Positions 19,844-29,514 of a stretch of 64,000 nucleotides of DNA are shown here, in pieces. The DNA is from an uncultured Prevotellaceae bacterium (GTDB taxonomy: Bacteria; Bacteroidota; Bacteroidia; Bacteroidales; Bacteroidaceae). Below the pieces are notes generated by a model. That model worked only from the letters and a program-made list of their open reading frames with translations. It ran no database searches and had not been told where the DNA came from. How positions within the stretch are numbered: the first letter of the stretch is position 1; each line of letters begins with the position of its first letter. Location of the stretch: contig CACYJV010000004.1 of the NCBI GenBank assembly GCA_902774815.1, positions 1-64,000 of the forward strand, written 5' to 3'. The translations under genes were made by a program, and so were the position numbers.

Positions 19844-22659
19844 TTCTGTGCAGATGGTTTGAGGGTGAGGGTCCAGTCGATGCCGAGCGGGTTGTTGCGC
19901 ATCTCGAGGACAAAGGGGAGAGAAGGCTGAGAGTTGGACTGCGACAGTGTCGCAGCAAACGATGACGGAAGGGCGATTGTCATCTCTGTGCCATCGATGT
20001 CGGCACGGACGTGGAGGGTTGAGTCGGTCCTGTCAATGAGTCTCCATGTGATGGAGTCATAGAGGAACGAACCAGTGGAGAGCAACGACCGAAGTGCATC
20101 GAAAGAGATGAAGCAGAATGTGCCACGTACGTCGTGGTGGAGAACGCCATCGGTCTGTGGCGACAGCCAGCAGAAACTCTTGGCATGTTCAACCTCACTG
20201 CGGGGAATAGAATAGGTCGTCTGCTTGCACGTGAGCAGGAGGGTATCGCCTTCCCAACCATAACTGAATGGCCACGTGCGGAACTGGCGGTTGAGGGTGA
20301 AGGAAAGCGAACCGCCTGACAGCCCACCTCCTACTCCTTCCCAAGGGAGGAGAGTTCGATTAGCATCAGAGGTGGCATTATCAGCAGTAAGAGTATTCAG
20401 ACTTCCCTCCCTTTGGGGAAGGCTACGGGAAAGGCTACGGGTAGACGCGACAGCGGGAATGGGCGAGCTCTGCTCGGGATGGGGGTTGCGGGCAGTCCGT
20501 TGGGTGGTGCCCCTAAACACCAGTTCCCCTCCTTGCATCAGTTGCTGATGGGTGATGCGTGCTCCCTTGAGCCGCTTTCCATTGAGATAAGCATCATGGT
20601 ACACATCGCCAGTGCCTTGCTTTTTGACATGAAGAGTGCGGCCATTGGGCAATTGGAACGTGTATTCTGGGAGCAATGGCAGGTTCAACAGATAGTAATT
20701 GGTGCCAGCATTGGGATAGAAACCCATCATGTGGAAGGCCAACCACGAGGACATGGCACCAGAGTCGTCATTACCAGGAAGACCATCAGGGCGGTCGCTG
20801 TAGTTGTCGAGTATGATCTGATGCACGCGCTTGGTGCTCAGGTCAGGGCGACCTATCCAATGGTAAAGGCAAGGCGTAAGGAACGAAGGTTCGTTCTGCA
20901 CATTGTAGTAACCCTTTTCGAAGAAGAGATCGAGGCGCTGTCGGAATTGCTTCTTACCCCCACAGGCACGGATAAGTCCTGGCACGTCGTGTGGAACAGA
21001 AAGCGAATACTCTTCGCTGGTGGCTTCGTAGAAGAACGTCGACCACCAAGGCAAATACCATGGAGCGACCTTCGTGACTGGCGTATAGGGAATCGTAGGA
21101 TGGAAAACCTTCGAATGTCCCCAAGGCACAGAGTCCATCCAACGCCCGTCGGCGCTTTTCGGAAGAATAAATCCCTGCATGCCATCCCATTCGTAGTCAG
21201 CACGCCAAAGGTTGCGCCAATTGCGCGACTTCGACATATACTCTTTATAAAGGTCCTGACGGCCAAGGCCGCAGGCCACTTGAGCGATGCACCAATCGTT
21301 GAAGGCATATTCAACGGTACGATTTCCGGCACGGTCGATGCCATAGGGAATGTAGCCGAGACGGTTGTACTCCGTAAGGCCGCCACGACCATGCTTCTCA
21401 TAGTCGGCCCCGGGATCAACGGTAGCATCCTTGATCATGGCTTCAAGGGCAAAGGAGTAGTCGATGCCAGAGAGACCTTTAGCAAAAGCATCGGCAATGA
21501 CCACCTCGGCATTGGAACCGCCCTGGGTACGTCCGTTGCAGTCGCCACTACGGGCATCAGGCATGTAGCCTTCTCGCGCGTATATATTTAATAAGGAATT
21601 GACAATGGCCGCTTCGCGCTCCTCATCGAGCAGGGTTATCAGTGGAGTCGAAGTGCGATAGGTGTCCCAAATGGCATAGTAATCATCGTAATACGAGCCT
21701 ACCCCCTGCCCCTCCCTAAAGGGAAGGGAGAAGGGAATCTCGCTGGTCTTGTCGACGGGCATGAGCATGGTGTGATAGAGGGCGGTATAGAACATTCGCT
21801 TCTGCTCATCGGTGCCTGTGACTTGGATTTTGGATAGCTGTTGTTCCCAAGTGTCTTGCAATTGTGTGAGTTGTGAATCGAAGTCATGGGAAGGGATGTT
21901 TCGACGAGCCTGCTCGATGCTAACGTAGGAGATGCCCACCTGCACATGAACCAATGTATCAGAAAAATGAATCCATGCCCGTTGGCTGTCGGCATCGGTC
22001 TCGGCGACAAAAGGAAGACTGGACTTCAGGCAGAAATAAACGGTGTAGGTATCGCCATTGTTCCAACCGCCACGAACACTCGTATAACCGCAAACTTCAT
22101 GATTGTTCTCCACTTTCAAATGACCATCGACAAACTGCTGTCGCTCTCGCAAGTTGAGAATGGTGTCTTTGCCAAGGAAATGAGTCGCATCAACGAACAG
22201 GCTACCGTCGTCGGGGAAATGGAAACGATAGAATGAGCAACGTTCGGCAGTAGTTATTTCGGTTCGGATGCTATTGTCATAAGTGGTGGAATAATACCCT
22301 AAAGAGAAATCTTCGTGAACCCGTCGCTGTGGACAAGCGGGCCAACCCAGGCTTGTGCTGAAAGAAGAATCGGAGTCTAGATAAGGCTGGATGAGAATGT
22401 TGCCATATTTCTGGCCACCGCCCGTTCCACTGACGTGCGTCTGCGAAAAACCGAGCACCGGTACTGGCATCTGCGCCCAACCTGCATTGGGCAACACACC
22501 GCAGTCGGGGCCAGGTTTCGCCATGCCAAACGGCATACATGGTCCTGGAAAGGTGCGCCCTACACCGACCGAACCTATGCGCGGGTCGACAAAATGCCAC
22601 ACTTGTGCCACGGAAACCACCGAGAACAAGCAGAAAATGGCCAACAAAACTCTCCTCAT
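19840..22659 (-). CDS. GH92 exo-alpha-mannosidase with extra C-terminal region
   Basis: A 939-residue secreted GH92. I start it at 22659, which gives the signal peptide MRRVLLAIFCLFSVVSVAQ; the open frame extends 19 codons further but would run into the promoter. Family signatures are VDPRIGSVGVGRTFPG, FSQTHVSGTGGG, WDTYRTSTPL and the catalytic-base region GNDDSGAMSSW. After the usual end of GH92 (ELVFRG) about 200 more residues follow, starting with a palindromic-element peptide (20320-20430) and continuing as a beta-rich region I do not recognise. A second element arm sits at 21699-21742. GH92 enzymes are calcium-dependent and remove terminal alpha-mannose. Confidence 0.92.
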   Translation of the reverse strand: MRRVLLAIFCLFSVVSVAQVWHFVDPRIGSVGVGRTFPGPCMPFGMAKPGPDCGVLPNAGWAQMPVPVLGFSQTHVSGTGGGQKYGNILIQPYLDSDSSFSTSLGWPACPQRRVHEDFSLGYYSTTYDNSIRTEITTAERCSFYRFHFPDDGSLFVDATHFLGKDTILNLRERQQFVDGHLKVENNHEVCGYTSVRGGWNNGDTYTVYFCLKSSLPFVAETDADSQRAWIHFSDTLVHVQVGISYVSIEQARRNIPSHDFDSQLTQLQDTWEQQLSKIQVTGTDEQKRMFYTALYHTMLMPVDKTSEIPFSLPFREGQGVGSYYDDYYAIWDTYRTSTPLITLLDEEREAAIVNSLLNIYAREGYMPDARSGDCNGRTQGGSNAEVVIADAFAKGLSGIDYSFALEAMIKDATVDPGADYEKHGRGGLTEYNRLGYIPYGIDRAGNRTVEYAFNDWCIAQVACGLGRQDLYKEYMSKSRNWRNLWRADYEWDGMQGFILPKSADGRWMDSVPWGHSKVFHPTIPYTPVTKVAPWYLPWWSTFFYEATSEEYSLSVPHDVPGLIRACGGKKQFRQRLDLFFEKGYYNVQNEPSFLTPCLYHWIGRPDLSTKRVHQIILDNYSDRPDGLPGNDDSGAMSSWLAFHMMGFYPNAGTNYYLLNLPLLPEYTFQLPNGRTLHVKKQGTGDVYHDAYLNGKRLKGARITHQQLMQGGELVFRGTTQRTARNPHPEQSSPIPAVASTRSLSRSLPQREGSLNTLTADNATSDANRTLLPWEGVGGGLSGGSLSFTLNRQFRTWPFSYGWEGDTLLLTCKQTTYSIPRSEVEHAKSFCWLSPQTDGVLHHDVRGTFCFISFDALRSLLSTGSFLYDSITWRLIDRTDSTLHVRADIDGTEMTIALPSSFAATLSQSNSQPSLPFVLEMRNNPLGIDWTLTLKPSAQK
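20320..20430 (-). repeat. Palindromic element inside the second GH92 gene
   Basis: A diverged copy of the element with centre TTCGATTAGCATCAGAGG. It is read as SLNTLTADNATSDANR, the same frame and nearly the same peptide as the two copies in the fusion gene. Confidence 0.8.
21699..21742. repeat. Single C-rich arm inside the second GH92 gene
   Basis: CCCCCTGCCCCTCCC followed by GGGAAGGGAGAAGGG encodes a short SLPFREGQGVG insertion just ahead of the GH92 segment that carries WDTYRTS. Confidence 0.6.
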
Positions 22660-22681
22660 TGCAGTATGATTTATGTATGTG

Positions 22682-22713
22682 CAAAGATACAACAAAAAAT
22701 GGGAACGGACAAA
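22682..22713 (-). promoter_or_regulatory. Promoter of the GH92-phosphatase operon, nested in the susD terminator
   Basis: TTTG (22713-22710), exactly 20 bp, then TATCTTTG (22689-22682). The -33 box lies in the loop of the upstream terminator hairpin. The start codon follows 22 bp downstream. Confidence 0.8.
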
Positions 22714-22726
22714 CATCCGTTCCCAT
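22690..22726 (-). terminator. Terminator of the susCD operon
   Basis: ATGGGAACGGA (22699-22709) and TCCGTTCCCAT (22716-22726) form a perfect 11-bp stem. On the minus strand it is followed by TTTTTTGTT. It lies 20 bp after the susD stop codon. Confidence 0.88.
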
Positions 22727-22746
22727 TTTTTAGTTCACATCTGCAA

Positions 22747-24369
22747 TCAATAGCCAGGATTCTGGACCCAGCCTGGGTTCAGGTCAAGCATCTCCTGCTC
22801 GACAGGGAAGATACGATGACGCTTGTCGAAGTTAGCATCGGGGAAGTTCTTATAGTGTGGGAAGAACTCATCCTCGAAGTGACCGAAGCGAATCATATCG
22901 TTGCGACGCCAGTTCTCATCGAAGAACTCACGGCCACGCTCTTGATAGATTTCCTCAAGTGTAGGCTCAGCTGAAATCTGAGGAGCATTGGCATAAGCAC
23001 GGATCTGGTTGAAGAGATCCTTGGCACCACTCTGTCCAAGACGAGCGAGAGCCTCAGCCTTCATGAGAAGAACGTCGGCAAAGCGGAAGAGAGGCAGGTC
23101 GTTGGACTGGTTACGACCGTTGTTGTAGTCAGCGGGAGTGGTGAACCACTTGATGGAGTGGCAACCCTGCATGAGAGCATTGTCGTCGTTACCAACGTCG
23201 ATGGTGTTGTCCTGCTTGATAAGGGTGATATTCTCCTTGAAATTCACCTGATTGCCTTTATACATGAACGGCTCAGAAGTGGGACGCAAGGTCTTGGCAT
23301 CGCGAATATAGACTGGGCCACGCAGGATGCAGAGGTTACGGACGTCGCCTTCCAGGTTGAACAGCTTAGCGAACTCTGGAGTTACAACGATGTTGCCACC
23401 GAACGACTGCGTGAAGGCATCCGACGAGCCATAGACGTTAGGTACGAGACCCTTCAACTGCTTGAACGAACGAGGACGAGCCCACTGGAAGCCCTGACGG
23501 TCGATAGCATCGTAAGGCATAGCATAGATGAAGTCCTCAACCTTCCAGTTATTGTCGTACGAGAACTTGTGCAGATAGTCGACAGAACCAAGGTTGAACT
23601 TGCCGCTGTTGATGATATCATCACAAATAGAGACACAATCGTCGAGCTTCGGATTTGCAGCAGTTGCAGCATCATACAGATCTACCGACTCAGCCGTGTA
23701 GACAGCCCAGTTGATATACAACTTGGCAAGGAGAGCCTCAGCCATCCATTTTGTCGGCTTGCCATAGGTATTCTCGGTCACGTCTTCTGTAAGTGCGGGA
23801 ATGACGGCCTTGAGTTCAGCCTCAATCCACTCAGCAACTTCCTTACGAGGAGCACGGGCAACGACCTCACCTTCGGCAGGAACCTTCTCGAGGATAGGTG
23901 TATCGCCGAAACTATCCATCAGAATCCATGTGAAATAAGCACGCATGGCACGGGCAGGAGCTTTCATCTGGTCGGAAGCGCTGCTACCAAGTTCCTCAAG
24001 AATGATGTTAGCCTTTGTGATACCAGATGTCAAATCAGAATACCAGTCGAGCGAAGCATCGGTTGCATCACTATTATGAAGAGCCTGATGGGCATATGTG
24101 CCAGCATCATAGTAACCACCATCGAAAGCAAGAGCCGTGAACTCATCAGAAGCCAGGCACTGTGCTTCCATGTAACGGCGGCCAAACATACCTGCCAGAT
24201 GGAAGTATACGTCAGCCATCTTGGCTTCTACCACAAGCATTGGGTCGACACCAGAATTCTTACTTGGGTCTTCTGTGTACTGAGAACTTGGACTGACATC
24301 CAAATCCGTACAGCTGGTAAGTGCTACGGCAAATAAGCCAGTTGCAAGAATTAATTTATTTAGTTTCAT
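22747..24369 (-). CDS. SusD/RagB-family surface glycan-binding lipoprotein
   Basis: A 540-residue lipoprotein with lipobox ALTSC (Cys20). The helical SusD fold is indicated by the N-terminal TPR-like region (ITKANIILEEL, ARAMRAYFTWILMDSFGDTPIL) and the C-terminal ADVLLMKAEALARLG, ERGREFFDENWRRNDMIRFG and FPVEQEMLDLNPGWVQNPGY. SusD proteins cap the SusC pore on the outer surface and deliver oligosaccharides to it. It lies 23 bp after susC in the same operon. Confidence 0.96.
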   Translation of the reverse strand: MKLNKLILATGLFAVALTSCTDLDVSPSSQYTEDPSKNSGVDPMLVVEAKMADVYFHLAGMFGRRYMEAQCLASDEFTALAFDGGYYDAGTYAHQALHNSDATDASLDWYSDLTSGITKANIILEELGSSASDQMKAPARAMRAYFTWILMDSFGDTPILEKVPAEGEVVARAPRKEVAEWIEAELKAVIPALTEDVTENTYGKPTKWMAEALLAKLYINWAVYTAESVDLYDAATAANPKLDDCVSICDDIINSGKFNLGSVDYLHKFSYDNNWKVEDFIYAMPYDAIDRQGFQWARPRSFKQLKGLVPNVYGSSDAFTQSFGGNIVVTPEFAKLFNLEGDVRNLCILRGPVYIRDAKTLRPTSEPFMYKGNQVNFKENITLIKQDNTIDVGNDDNALMQGCHSIKWFTTPADYNNGRNQSNDLPLFRFADVLLMKAEALARLGQSGAKDLFNQIRAYANAPQISAEPTLEEIYQERGREFFDENWRRNDMIRFGHFEDEFFPHYKNFPDANFDKRHRIFPVEQEMLDLNPGWVQNPGY

Positions 24370-24392
24370 ATTACAAATCTAATTAAATGATT

Positions 24393-27300
24393 TTATTTTA
24401 CGGTCACGATAGCAATACGGTTAGCATGATTGGTGTCAGCACCCTTAGCGACAACGCGCGTTACGTTCACGCCCTTGTCCTGCAGATACTTGGCAACAGC
24501 ATCAGCACGCTCCTGCGAAAGTTTCTGGTTTGCATCGTTGCTACCCTCGGGTGAGGAGTAAGCAACAACCTCAACGTTAGCACCCTTCTGGATACCGGCA
24601 AGTTCATTCTCGTTAGAAATCTCAGCAGAGTTCACGGGGAATGTCACAACGTACGTATTCTGAACAAATACCTCCTTGTCCTTTCCAGGAACCTCCTTAA
24701 TGACTTCCTTGACGACGGGAACTTCCTTTATCACCTCTCTGTCAACATACTTGGTAGCCTGGGCAACAGCTGCCTTCTTGGACTTGCCACCACCGAAGTT
24801 GATCTTTACGCCAACCATGAAGGTACGTGTGTGGGGATAACGGCTCCAACGATAGTCAACACCGGGATCAATGCCACCAAGGTTAACTTCTGGGTCGAGA
24901 CCCTTGTAGTTGGTAAGGGTAACCAGGTTGTTGGCTGTACCATAAATGGTAAGATCCTGAATCCAGTCGTTGAAACAGTTGCGGAACGTGTAACTCAGCG
25001 AGAGCGACTGCAGACGGACGTAGGTACCCTTCTCAATCCAACGGTCGGAGGGCAGTGAGCCAGTGGCATCGCCAGCGGGGAATGTGAGGAATTCCTTCAG
25101 CACGTTCTTGCCGTCGGAGAACATCTGTGCGCTTGTGTAGTGAGCACGAGGTCCGTTGTAGACATCATTGCCGAAGACACCGGTGATGAATGCATTCAGG
25201 TTCCAGTTCTTGTAGCTGAAGTTGTTGTTCCAACCAGCGTTGAGCTTAGGCTGAGCGCAACCAGTGATAGAACGATCCTTCAGACCCGGACTGTTGGTTG
25301 TCTCGCCTGTGCGGTTTCCATTCTCGTCGAGCACATAGTACTCAGAACGGCCGTTCACTGTACCTGCATACTGATAGGTGTAGAATGTACCGATGGGCTC
25401 GCCCTCGATGATCCTCTGTGTCCAACCGTTGGCAGAAACACCAGCCACCATGGGATCTCCCTGAGTGAGGTTCGTGGTATTAAACTGCTCATTCTGCATC
25501 TTGTCAACAGTATTCTTGTTGTGCGAGAGGTTGATGGTGGTCATCCAGTTGAAGTTCTTCGTGCGGATGGCATCGATGTTCAAGGTCAGCTCGATACCCT
25601 TATTGGTCATCTCACCTACGTTGGCATCCAGCGAACTAAAGATATACTTGGTCGTAGGAACAGGATAGGTCCAGATGAGGTCCTTGGTCTTCTTGTGATA
25701 AACTTCAATGGTACCATTGATACGATTCTTCAGGAAACCGAAGTCGAGACCGATATTCAACATGCCTGTCGACTCCCACTTGAGGTCGGGGTTAGCATTC
25801 TTGGTAGCGCCATACGTACGGTATGTCTTGCCATCATAGACAAATGTACCTGAAGCACCGTAGGTTGCGTATGAAGAATAGACATCGAATCCCATAGAAT
25901 TACCAGAGACGCCATAACCAGCGCGGAGCTTCAAGTTCGAGAAGAAGTTCTGGTTCTTCATGAAGTTCTCTTCGATGATGTTCCATGCAGCAGAAACTGA
26001 GGGGAATATACCCCAACGGTTGTTCTTACCGAACACAGACGAACCATCGCGACGGATCGTTGCCTGCAGCATGTAGCGGCTGTCGAACGAATAGTTGATA
26101 CGTCCATAGAATGAGATGTTGCGGATTTTCTCAACATAACCGGTCTGGACAGAGTTCTGGACACCGAGGATGGTCTGTGCATACTGCATGTTGTACCACT
26201 TCAGATCGTCGTTGTAGTAGCCTTCTACGCTAAGTCCGAAGCCATCGTTGTTCTTCTTCTCTTCCCAAGAGTAACCAGCCATCAGGTCAAACTTGTTCTT
26301 GCCCAACATGAAGCCATAGTTCAGGTAGGTCTCGAAGGTCTGCTCACGTCCGAAGTAAGTACTGCGAGTGGCCTGGCCGTTCTTGTTGCCGATACCTTCA
26401 AACTGGGAGTTGCGGGTGTTGTAGGCGCTGGATGTGCGCTGATAGTTGCTCCAAGAATAGTTCACATTCCAGAAGAAGCCCTTCCAAAGTTCAAGAGAGG
26501 TCTTTGCGATGAACTGGTTGCGCTTCCAAATGTTCTCAGAAGTGTTCTCTTCCATCATAGCCAGCGGGTTGTAGTTCTTCGAACCAGCACCGACAGTCCA
26601 TGAGCCATCAGGATTCTTAATAGCGTTGGTGGGAGAATAGTAGTTCATGGCATCAAGCACAGAGGCACCCTCGTTGTTCATAGGCACGCCGAAATGCTTT
26701 CCATACATCGAGTTGATGCCCATCGAAACGGTGAGGTGATCCTTCAGAATCTTTGTCGAAACAAGTGAACGTACGTTGAAACGATCCATTCCCGACATCT
26801 TGATGACACCCTGACGCTTCATAAGGTTGGCACTAATCATATAGTGCGTTCTCTCATTACCGCCACTGATACCCACGTTATGATTGTGGCTGATACCTGT
26901 GCGGAGCACCTGATCCTGCCAATCGACATCAGCACCACCGTCCTTCAGTGTGATGTTGTTGTCTTTTGCATACTGACGCAACTCACTTGCCGTAGCCACG
27001 TCGTAAGTCTTAAGGATGTTGTCGAATGCTGCATAGCCATTGTAGGTCACGTTGGTTCTCTCATCACCACCGTTTTTGGTAGTGATGATGATCACACCAT
27101 TGGCGGCCTTAGAACCGTAGATGGCTGTGGCTGTAGCATCGCGAAGCACATCAATGCTTTCGATATCGTCGGGAGACACCATCGAGATGTCAACACCAGG
27201 AATACCATCTATCACGTAGAAAGGCTGCATGGCATCACCCGTACGCAGCGTGGAAGCACCACGGAGTGTAATGGTGGGAGTGCCGTTAGGATCGGCCGTA

Positions 27301-27767
27301 GAAGAAACGACCAGTCCGGGAACCTTACCCTGCAACATCTGACCAGGATCGGTGAACACACCTTGGTTCAGGTCTTTAGCCTGGACGGTGGTGATGGACG
27401 AGGTAACGTCCTTACGCTTCATCGTGCCATAACCGACGACCACGACTTCGTTCAACAGTTGATTGTCTTCCTGCAGCGTAATGCTCTGGCCGGCGTCTAT
27501 GGTCTGCGGCTCGAAGCCTACATAGGACACATTCAGCTTAGCACCGCGTTTCACGTTGAGTGAGTAGCGTCCGTTGATGTCGGTCACCACGCCATTCTGA
27601 GTACCAGCTTCCACGACGCTGACGCCAACGAGCGGTTCACCCTGCGCGTCGCGGATGACACCCGTTACCTGGTTTTGCGCCATAGCTGCCGTACTGCACA
27701 CAAAGAGAGCCATAGAAAGCATTGCCTTTCTGGCTTTCCGAGAATTAAACATTCGTACTTTTAGCAT
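24393..27767 (-). CDS. SusC/RagA TonB-dependent transporter with C-terminal OmpA-like domain
   Basis: A 1124-residue outer-membrane importer. After the signal peptide (to about Ala30) come a carboxypeptidase-D-like regulatory domain (VTGVIRDAQGEPLVGVSV), a TonB box (EVVVVGYG), the plug (IRGAS-like TITLRGASTLR, IDGIPGVDI) and a 22-strand barrel ending at VGVKINF. About 133 residues follow (992-1124; 24794-24393): a linker with EVIKEVP repeats, then an OmpA-like section with TFPVNSAEIS, VEVVAYSSPEGS, QKLSQERADAVAKYL and NRIAIVTVK. Such a peptidoglycan-binding-like tail is not part of ordinary SusC proteins. Gene order is GH28, susC, susD. Confidence 0.95.
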   Translation of the reverse strand: MLKVRMFNSRKARKAMLSMALFVCSTAAMAQNQVTGVIRDAQGEPLVGVSVVEAGTQNGVVTDINGRYSLNVKRGAKLNVSYVGFEPQTIDAGQSITLQEDNQLLNEVVVVGYGTMKRKDVTSSITTVQAKDLNQGVFTDPGQMLQGKVPGLVVSSTADPNGTPTITLRGASTLRTGDAMQPFYVIDGIPGVDISMVSPDDIESIDVLRDATATAIYGSKAANGVIIITTKNGGDERTNVTYNGYAAFDNILKTYDVATASELRQYAKDNNITLKDGGADVDWQDQVLRTGISHNHNVGISGGNERTHYMISANLMKRQGVIKMSGMDRFNVRSLVSTKILKDHLTVSMGINSMYGKHFGVPMNNEGASVLDAMNYYSPTNAIKNPDGSWTVGAGSKNYNPLAMMEENTSENIWKRNQFIAKTSLELWKGFFWNVNYSWSNYQRTSSAYNTRNSQFEGIGNKNGQATRSTYFGREQTFETYLNYGFMLGKNKFDLMAGYSWEEKKNNDGFGLSVEGYYNDDLKWYNMQYAQTILGVQNSVQTGYVEKIRNISFYGRINYSFDSRYMLQATIRRDGSSVFGKNNRWGIFPSVSAAWNIIEENFMKNQNFFSNLKLRAGYGVSGNSMGFDVYSSYATYGASGTFVYDGKTYRTYGATKNANPDLKWESTGMLNIGLDFGFLKNRINGTIEVYHKKTKDLIWTYPVPTTKYIFSSLDANVGEMTNKGIELTLNIDAIRTKNFNWMTTINLSHNKNTVDKMQNEQFNTTNLTQGDPMVAGVSANGWTQRIIEGEPIGTFYTYQYAGTVNGRSEYYVLDENGNRTGETTNSPGLKDRSITGCAQPKLNAGWNNNFSYKNWNLNAFITGVFGNDVYNGPRAHYTSAQMFSDGKNVLKEFLTFPAGDATGSLPSDRWIEKGTYVRLQSLSLSYTFRNCFNDWIQDLTIYGTANNLVTLTNYKGLDPEVNLGGIDPGVDYRWSRYPHTRTFMVGVKINFGGGKSKKAAVAQATKYVDREVIKEVPVVKEVIKEVPGKDKEVFVQNTYVVTFPVNSAEISNENELAGIQKGANVEVVAYSSPEGSNDANQKLSQERADAVAKYLQDKGVNVTRVVAKGADTNHANRIAIVTVK

Positions 27768-27814
27768 AATTGTTATTGATTAAGTTGATAAATATATAAT
27801 TCAAAGTGATTCTA

Positions 27815-29251
27815 TCATTCGTTGTCCTCCGTACGGACAGGTTCAAAGTCGTAGATGTCGTTCTTCACGACGATGCGCTCACAGTCTTTCGCAAAGTAAG
27901 CCTGTCCTCTGTGAGCGAACTGCTGCCCCCAGTCCACACGGAGTCCGTTGATCAGGATATCGCTAGCTTGTTCAACGTAAATGCCGTGCACTTTTCCCGT
28001 GACAAAACCCTCGCCACGGCAGGGACGTTTGTCGTAAGTTCCACCTTCGTAGGGCGTCTGTTTGCGCATGGTGAGATTGATGTTGTTCAGGTAGATGTTG
28101 TTCACCTTGTCCTCAGTATCGCCGCCGATAAAACAGCCATTCTCCGAAGTGGCAGTGATATTATTGAAGCGAATGCGCGACACCTCGCCGCAACGGCCCT
28201 CAATCTGCCCTTTGGGGAATCGCCAGTTGGCATCCTTATGGTTTCCGTTGGCACGTGGGTAACTGGTCACGTAGATCGGCTCGGCCTTGCCCCACCAGAC
28301 GTCGGACCACAGGCGGCAGTCCATCTGGATGTTCGAGAACGTCACGTCCGTGACAGTGCCTTCGTCGCGGTTCTGGATGCCCAATCCACGGTTGGAACGG
28401 GTGATGATGCAGTTGTCGAACAGCACGTTGTAGATGGAGTCCATATTCTCGGACCCAATCTTGATGGCACACGAACGAGATGCCATCACGCAGTTTGACA
28501 CCACGATGTCGTGGCAAGAACCATATTGCTCGCTTTCGCGGCGGTTCTTCAGGCAGATGCAGTCGTCGCCCGAGGTGATATAGCAGTTGGCGATGCGCAC
28601 GTTCTTCGAGTGGTCGAGGTCGATGCCGTCGCCATTGCGAATCTTCAGGTTGTTCAGCAACTGGATGCCATCGATGACCGCGCCATCGCATCCCACGAGA
28701 TGCACTGTCCAATAGGCACCCTCACGAATCGTCACGTCGCGAATCACCACGTTCTTCACATTGGTGAGCGTGAGCACGTGCGGACGGGAATCGAAAGAAG
28801 GGTCTTTCAACGGCTTCAATTCGTAGGAATCGCCGAGCTCGGCACCCATGAAGCGGATGCCATTGCCATGAATGGTACCACGACCACTGATCGTGATGTT
28901 CTCCGCATCCTTTGCCCACAGCCACAACATGCCTTCGCCCCGGTTTTCGCCGAAGGCACTCTGCGTGTAGATTTGTTCGTCGGGATTGGCCAAAAGCGTA
29001 GCAGTAGCCTCAAGATGCAAGTCGACGTTCGACTTCAGCTGCAGCGGTCCGGCCAGGAATGTATGGTTACGAGGAAAGAGCACGGTGCCCCCACCCTGCT
29101 CTGAACATTCGTCTATAGCTCTTTGTATGGCCGTCGCGTCATCTGTCAAGCCATCGCCTTTAGCCCCATAAAAAGTAACGTCGTAAACATGCTGAGCATT
29201 TACACTCACTGCAAGTATCAGCTGCAAGACTACAGCCAGTACATTCTTCAT
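27815..29251 (-). CDS. GH28-family secreted polygalacturonase-like hydrolase
   Basis: A 478-residue secreted right-handed beta-helix protein with signal peptide to Ala19-Gln20. The start FYGAKGDGLTDDATAIQ is the usual pectate-lyase-like N-terminus. Active-site candidates are Asn206-Gly-Asp208-Gly-Ile-Asp211 and Asp229-Asp230 in SGDDC, followed by CAIKIGSE. The classical NTD and GHG motifs of polygalacturonases are replaced by NGD and a different segment, as in exo-acting or rhamnogalacturonan-type GH28 members. It is the first gene of the susCD operon, which links the locus to pectic substrates. Confidence 0.88.
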   Translation of the reverse strand: MKNVLAVVLQLILAVSVNAQHVYDVTFYGAKGDGLTDDATAIQRAIDECSEQGGGTVLFPRNHTFLAGPLQLKSNVDLHLEATATLLANPDEQIYTQSAFGENRGEGMLWLWAKDAENITISGRGTIHGNGIRFMGAELGDSYELKPLKDPSFDSRPHVLTLTNVKNVVIRDVTIREGAYWTVHLVGCDGAVIDGIQLLNNLKIRNGDGIDLDHSKNVRIANCYITSGDDCICLKNRRESEQYGSCHDIVVSNCVMASRSCAIKIGSENMDSIYNVLFDNCIITRSNRGLGIQNRDEGTVTDVTFSNIQMDCRLWSDVWWGKAEPIYVTSYPRANGNHKDANWRFPKGQIEGRCGEVSRIRFNNITATSENGCFIGGDTEDKVNNIYLNNINLTMRKQTPYEGGTYDKRPCRGEGFVTGKVHGIYVEQASDILINGLRVDWGQQFAHRGQAYFAKDCERIVVKNDIYDFEPVRTEDNE

Positions 29252-29277
29252 GATTTGTCTTTAGTTATAAAACGTTG

Positions 29278-29285
29278 CAAAGGTA
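29278..29285 (-). promoter_or_regulatory. Probable -7 box of the GH28-susCD operon
   Basis: TACCTTTG on the minus strand, 27 bp before the GH28 start. No TTTG is seen at -33, which may indicate activator dependence, for example on a hybrid two-component or SusR-like regulator not present in the window. Confidence 0.5.
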
Positions 29286-29455
29286 ATAAAAAAAATATAA
29301 TTGCGACACTTTTTGCCAACTTTTTTCCCTTTTTAAGCCTGAAACAGCCGTTTTCACAGGCATTGTGCGCAATTGAGATGGAGGACAACCAGGAAAGCCA
29401 AAACAGGTAGAAAATAGAAAAATAATCACGTCTTTTGCACTTTTATGCGAAAAAA

Positions 29456-29487
29456 TTTGCATATTTGCATGTTAAATCGTATCTTTG
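29456..29487 (+). promoter_or_regulatory. Promoter of argR with direct TTTGCAT repeats
   Basis: A TTTG box about 20 bp upstream of TATCTTTG (29480-29487). Two TTTGCAT copies overlap the -33 box, and an upstream CTTTTATGCG lies nearby. ArgR could bind here to regulate itself, but the operator in this lineage is not known to me. Confidence 0.6.
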
Positions 29488-29514
29488 CAGCGAAAAAGGT
29501 ATAAAAATTCAAGT

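Noticed and set aside
20413-21591. 392-residue plus-strand protein opposite GH92
   Set aside because: No signal or motif, and it overlaps the well-supported GH92 domain.
23158-24336. 392-residue plus-strand protein opposite susD
   Set aside because: susD is fully supported; the antisense frame shows no family features.
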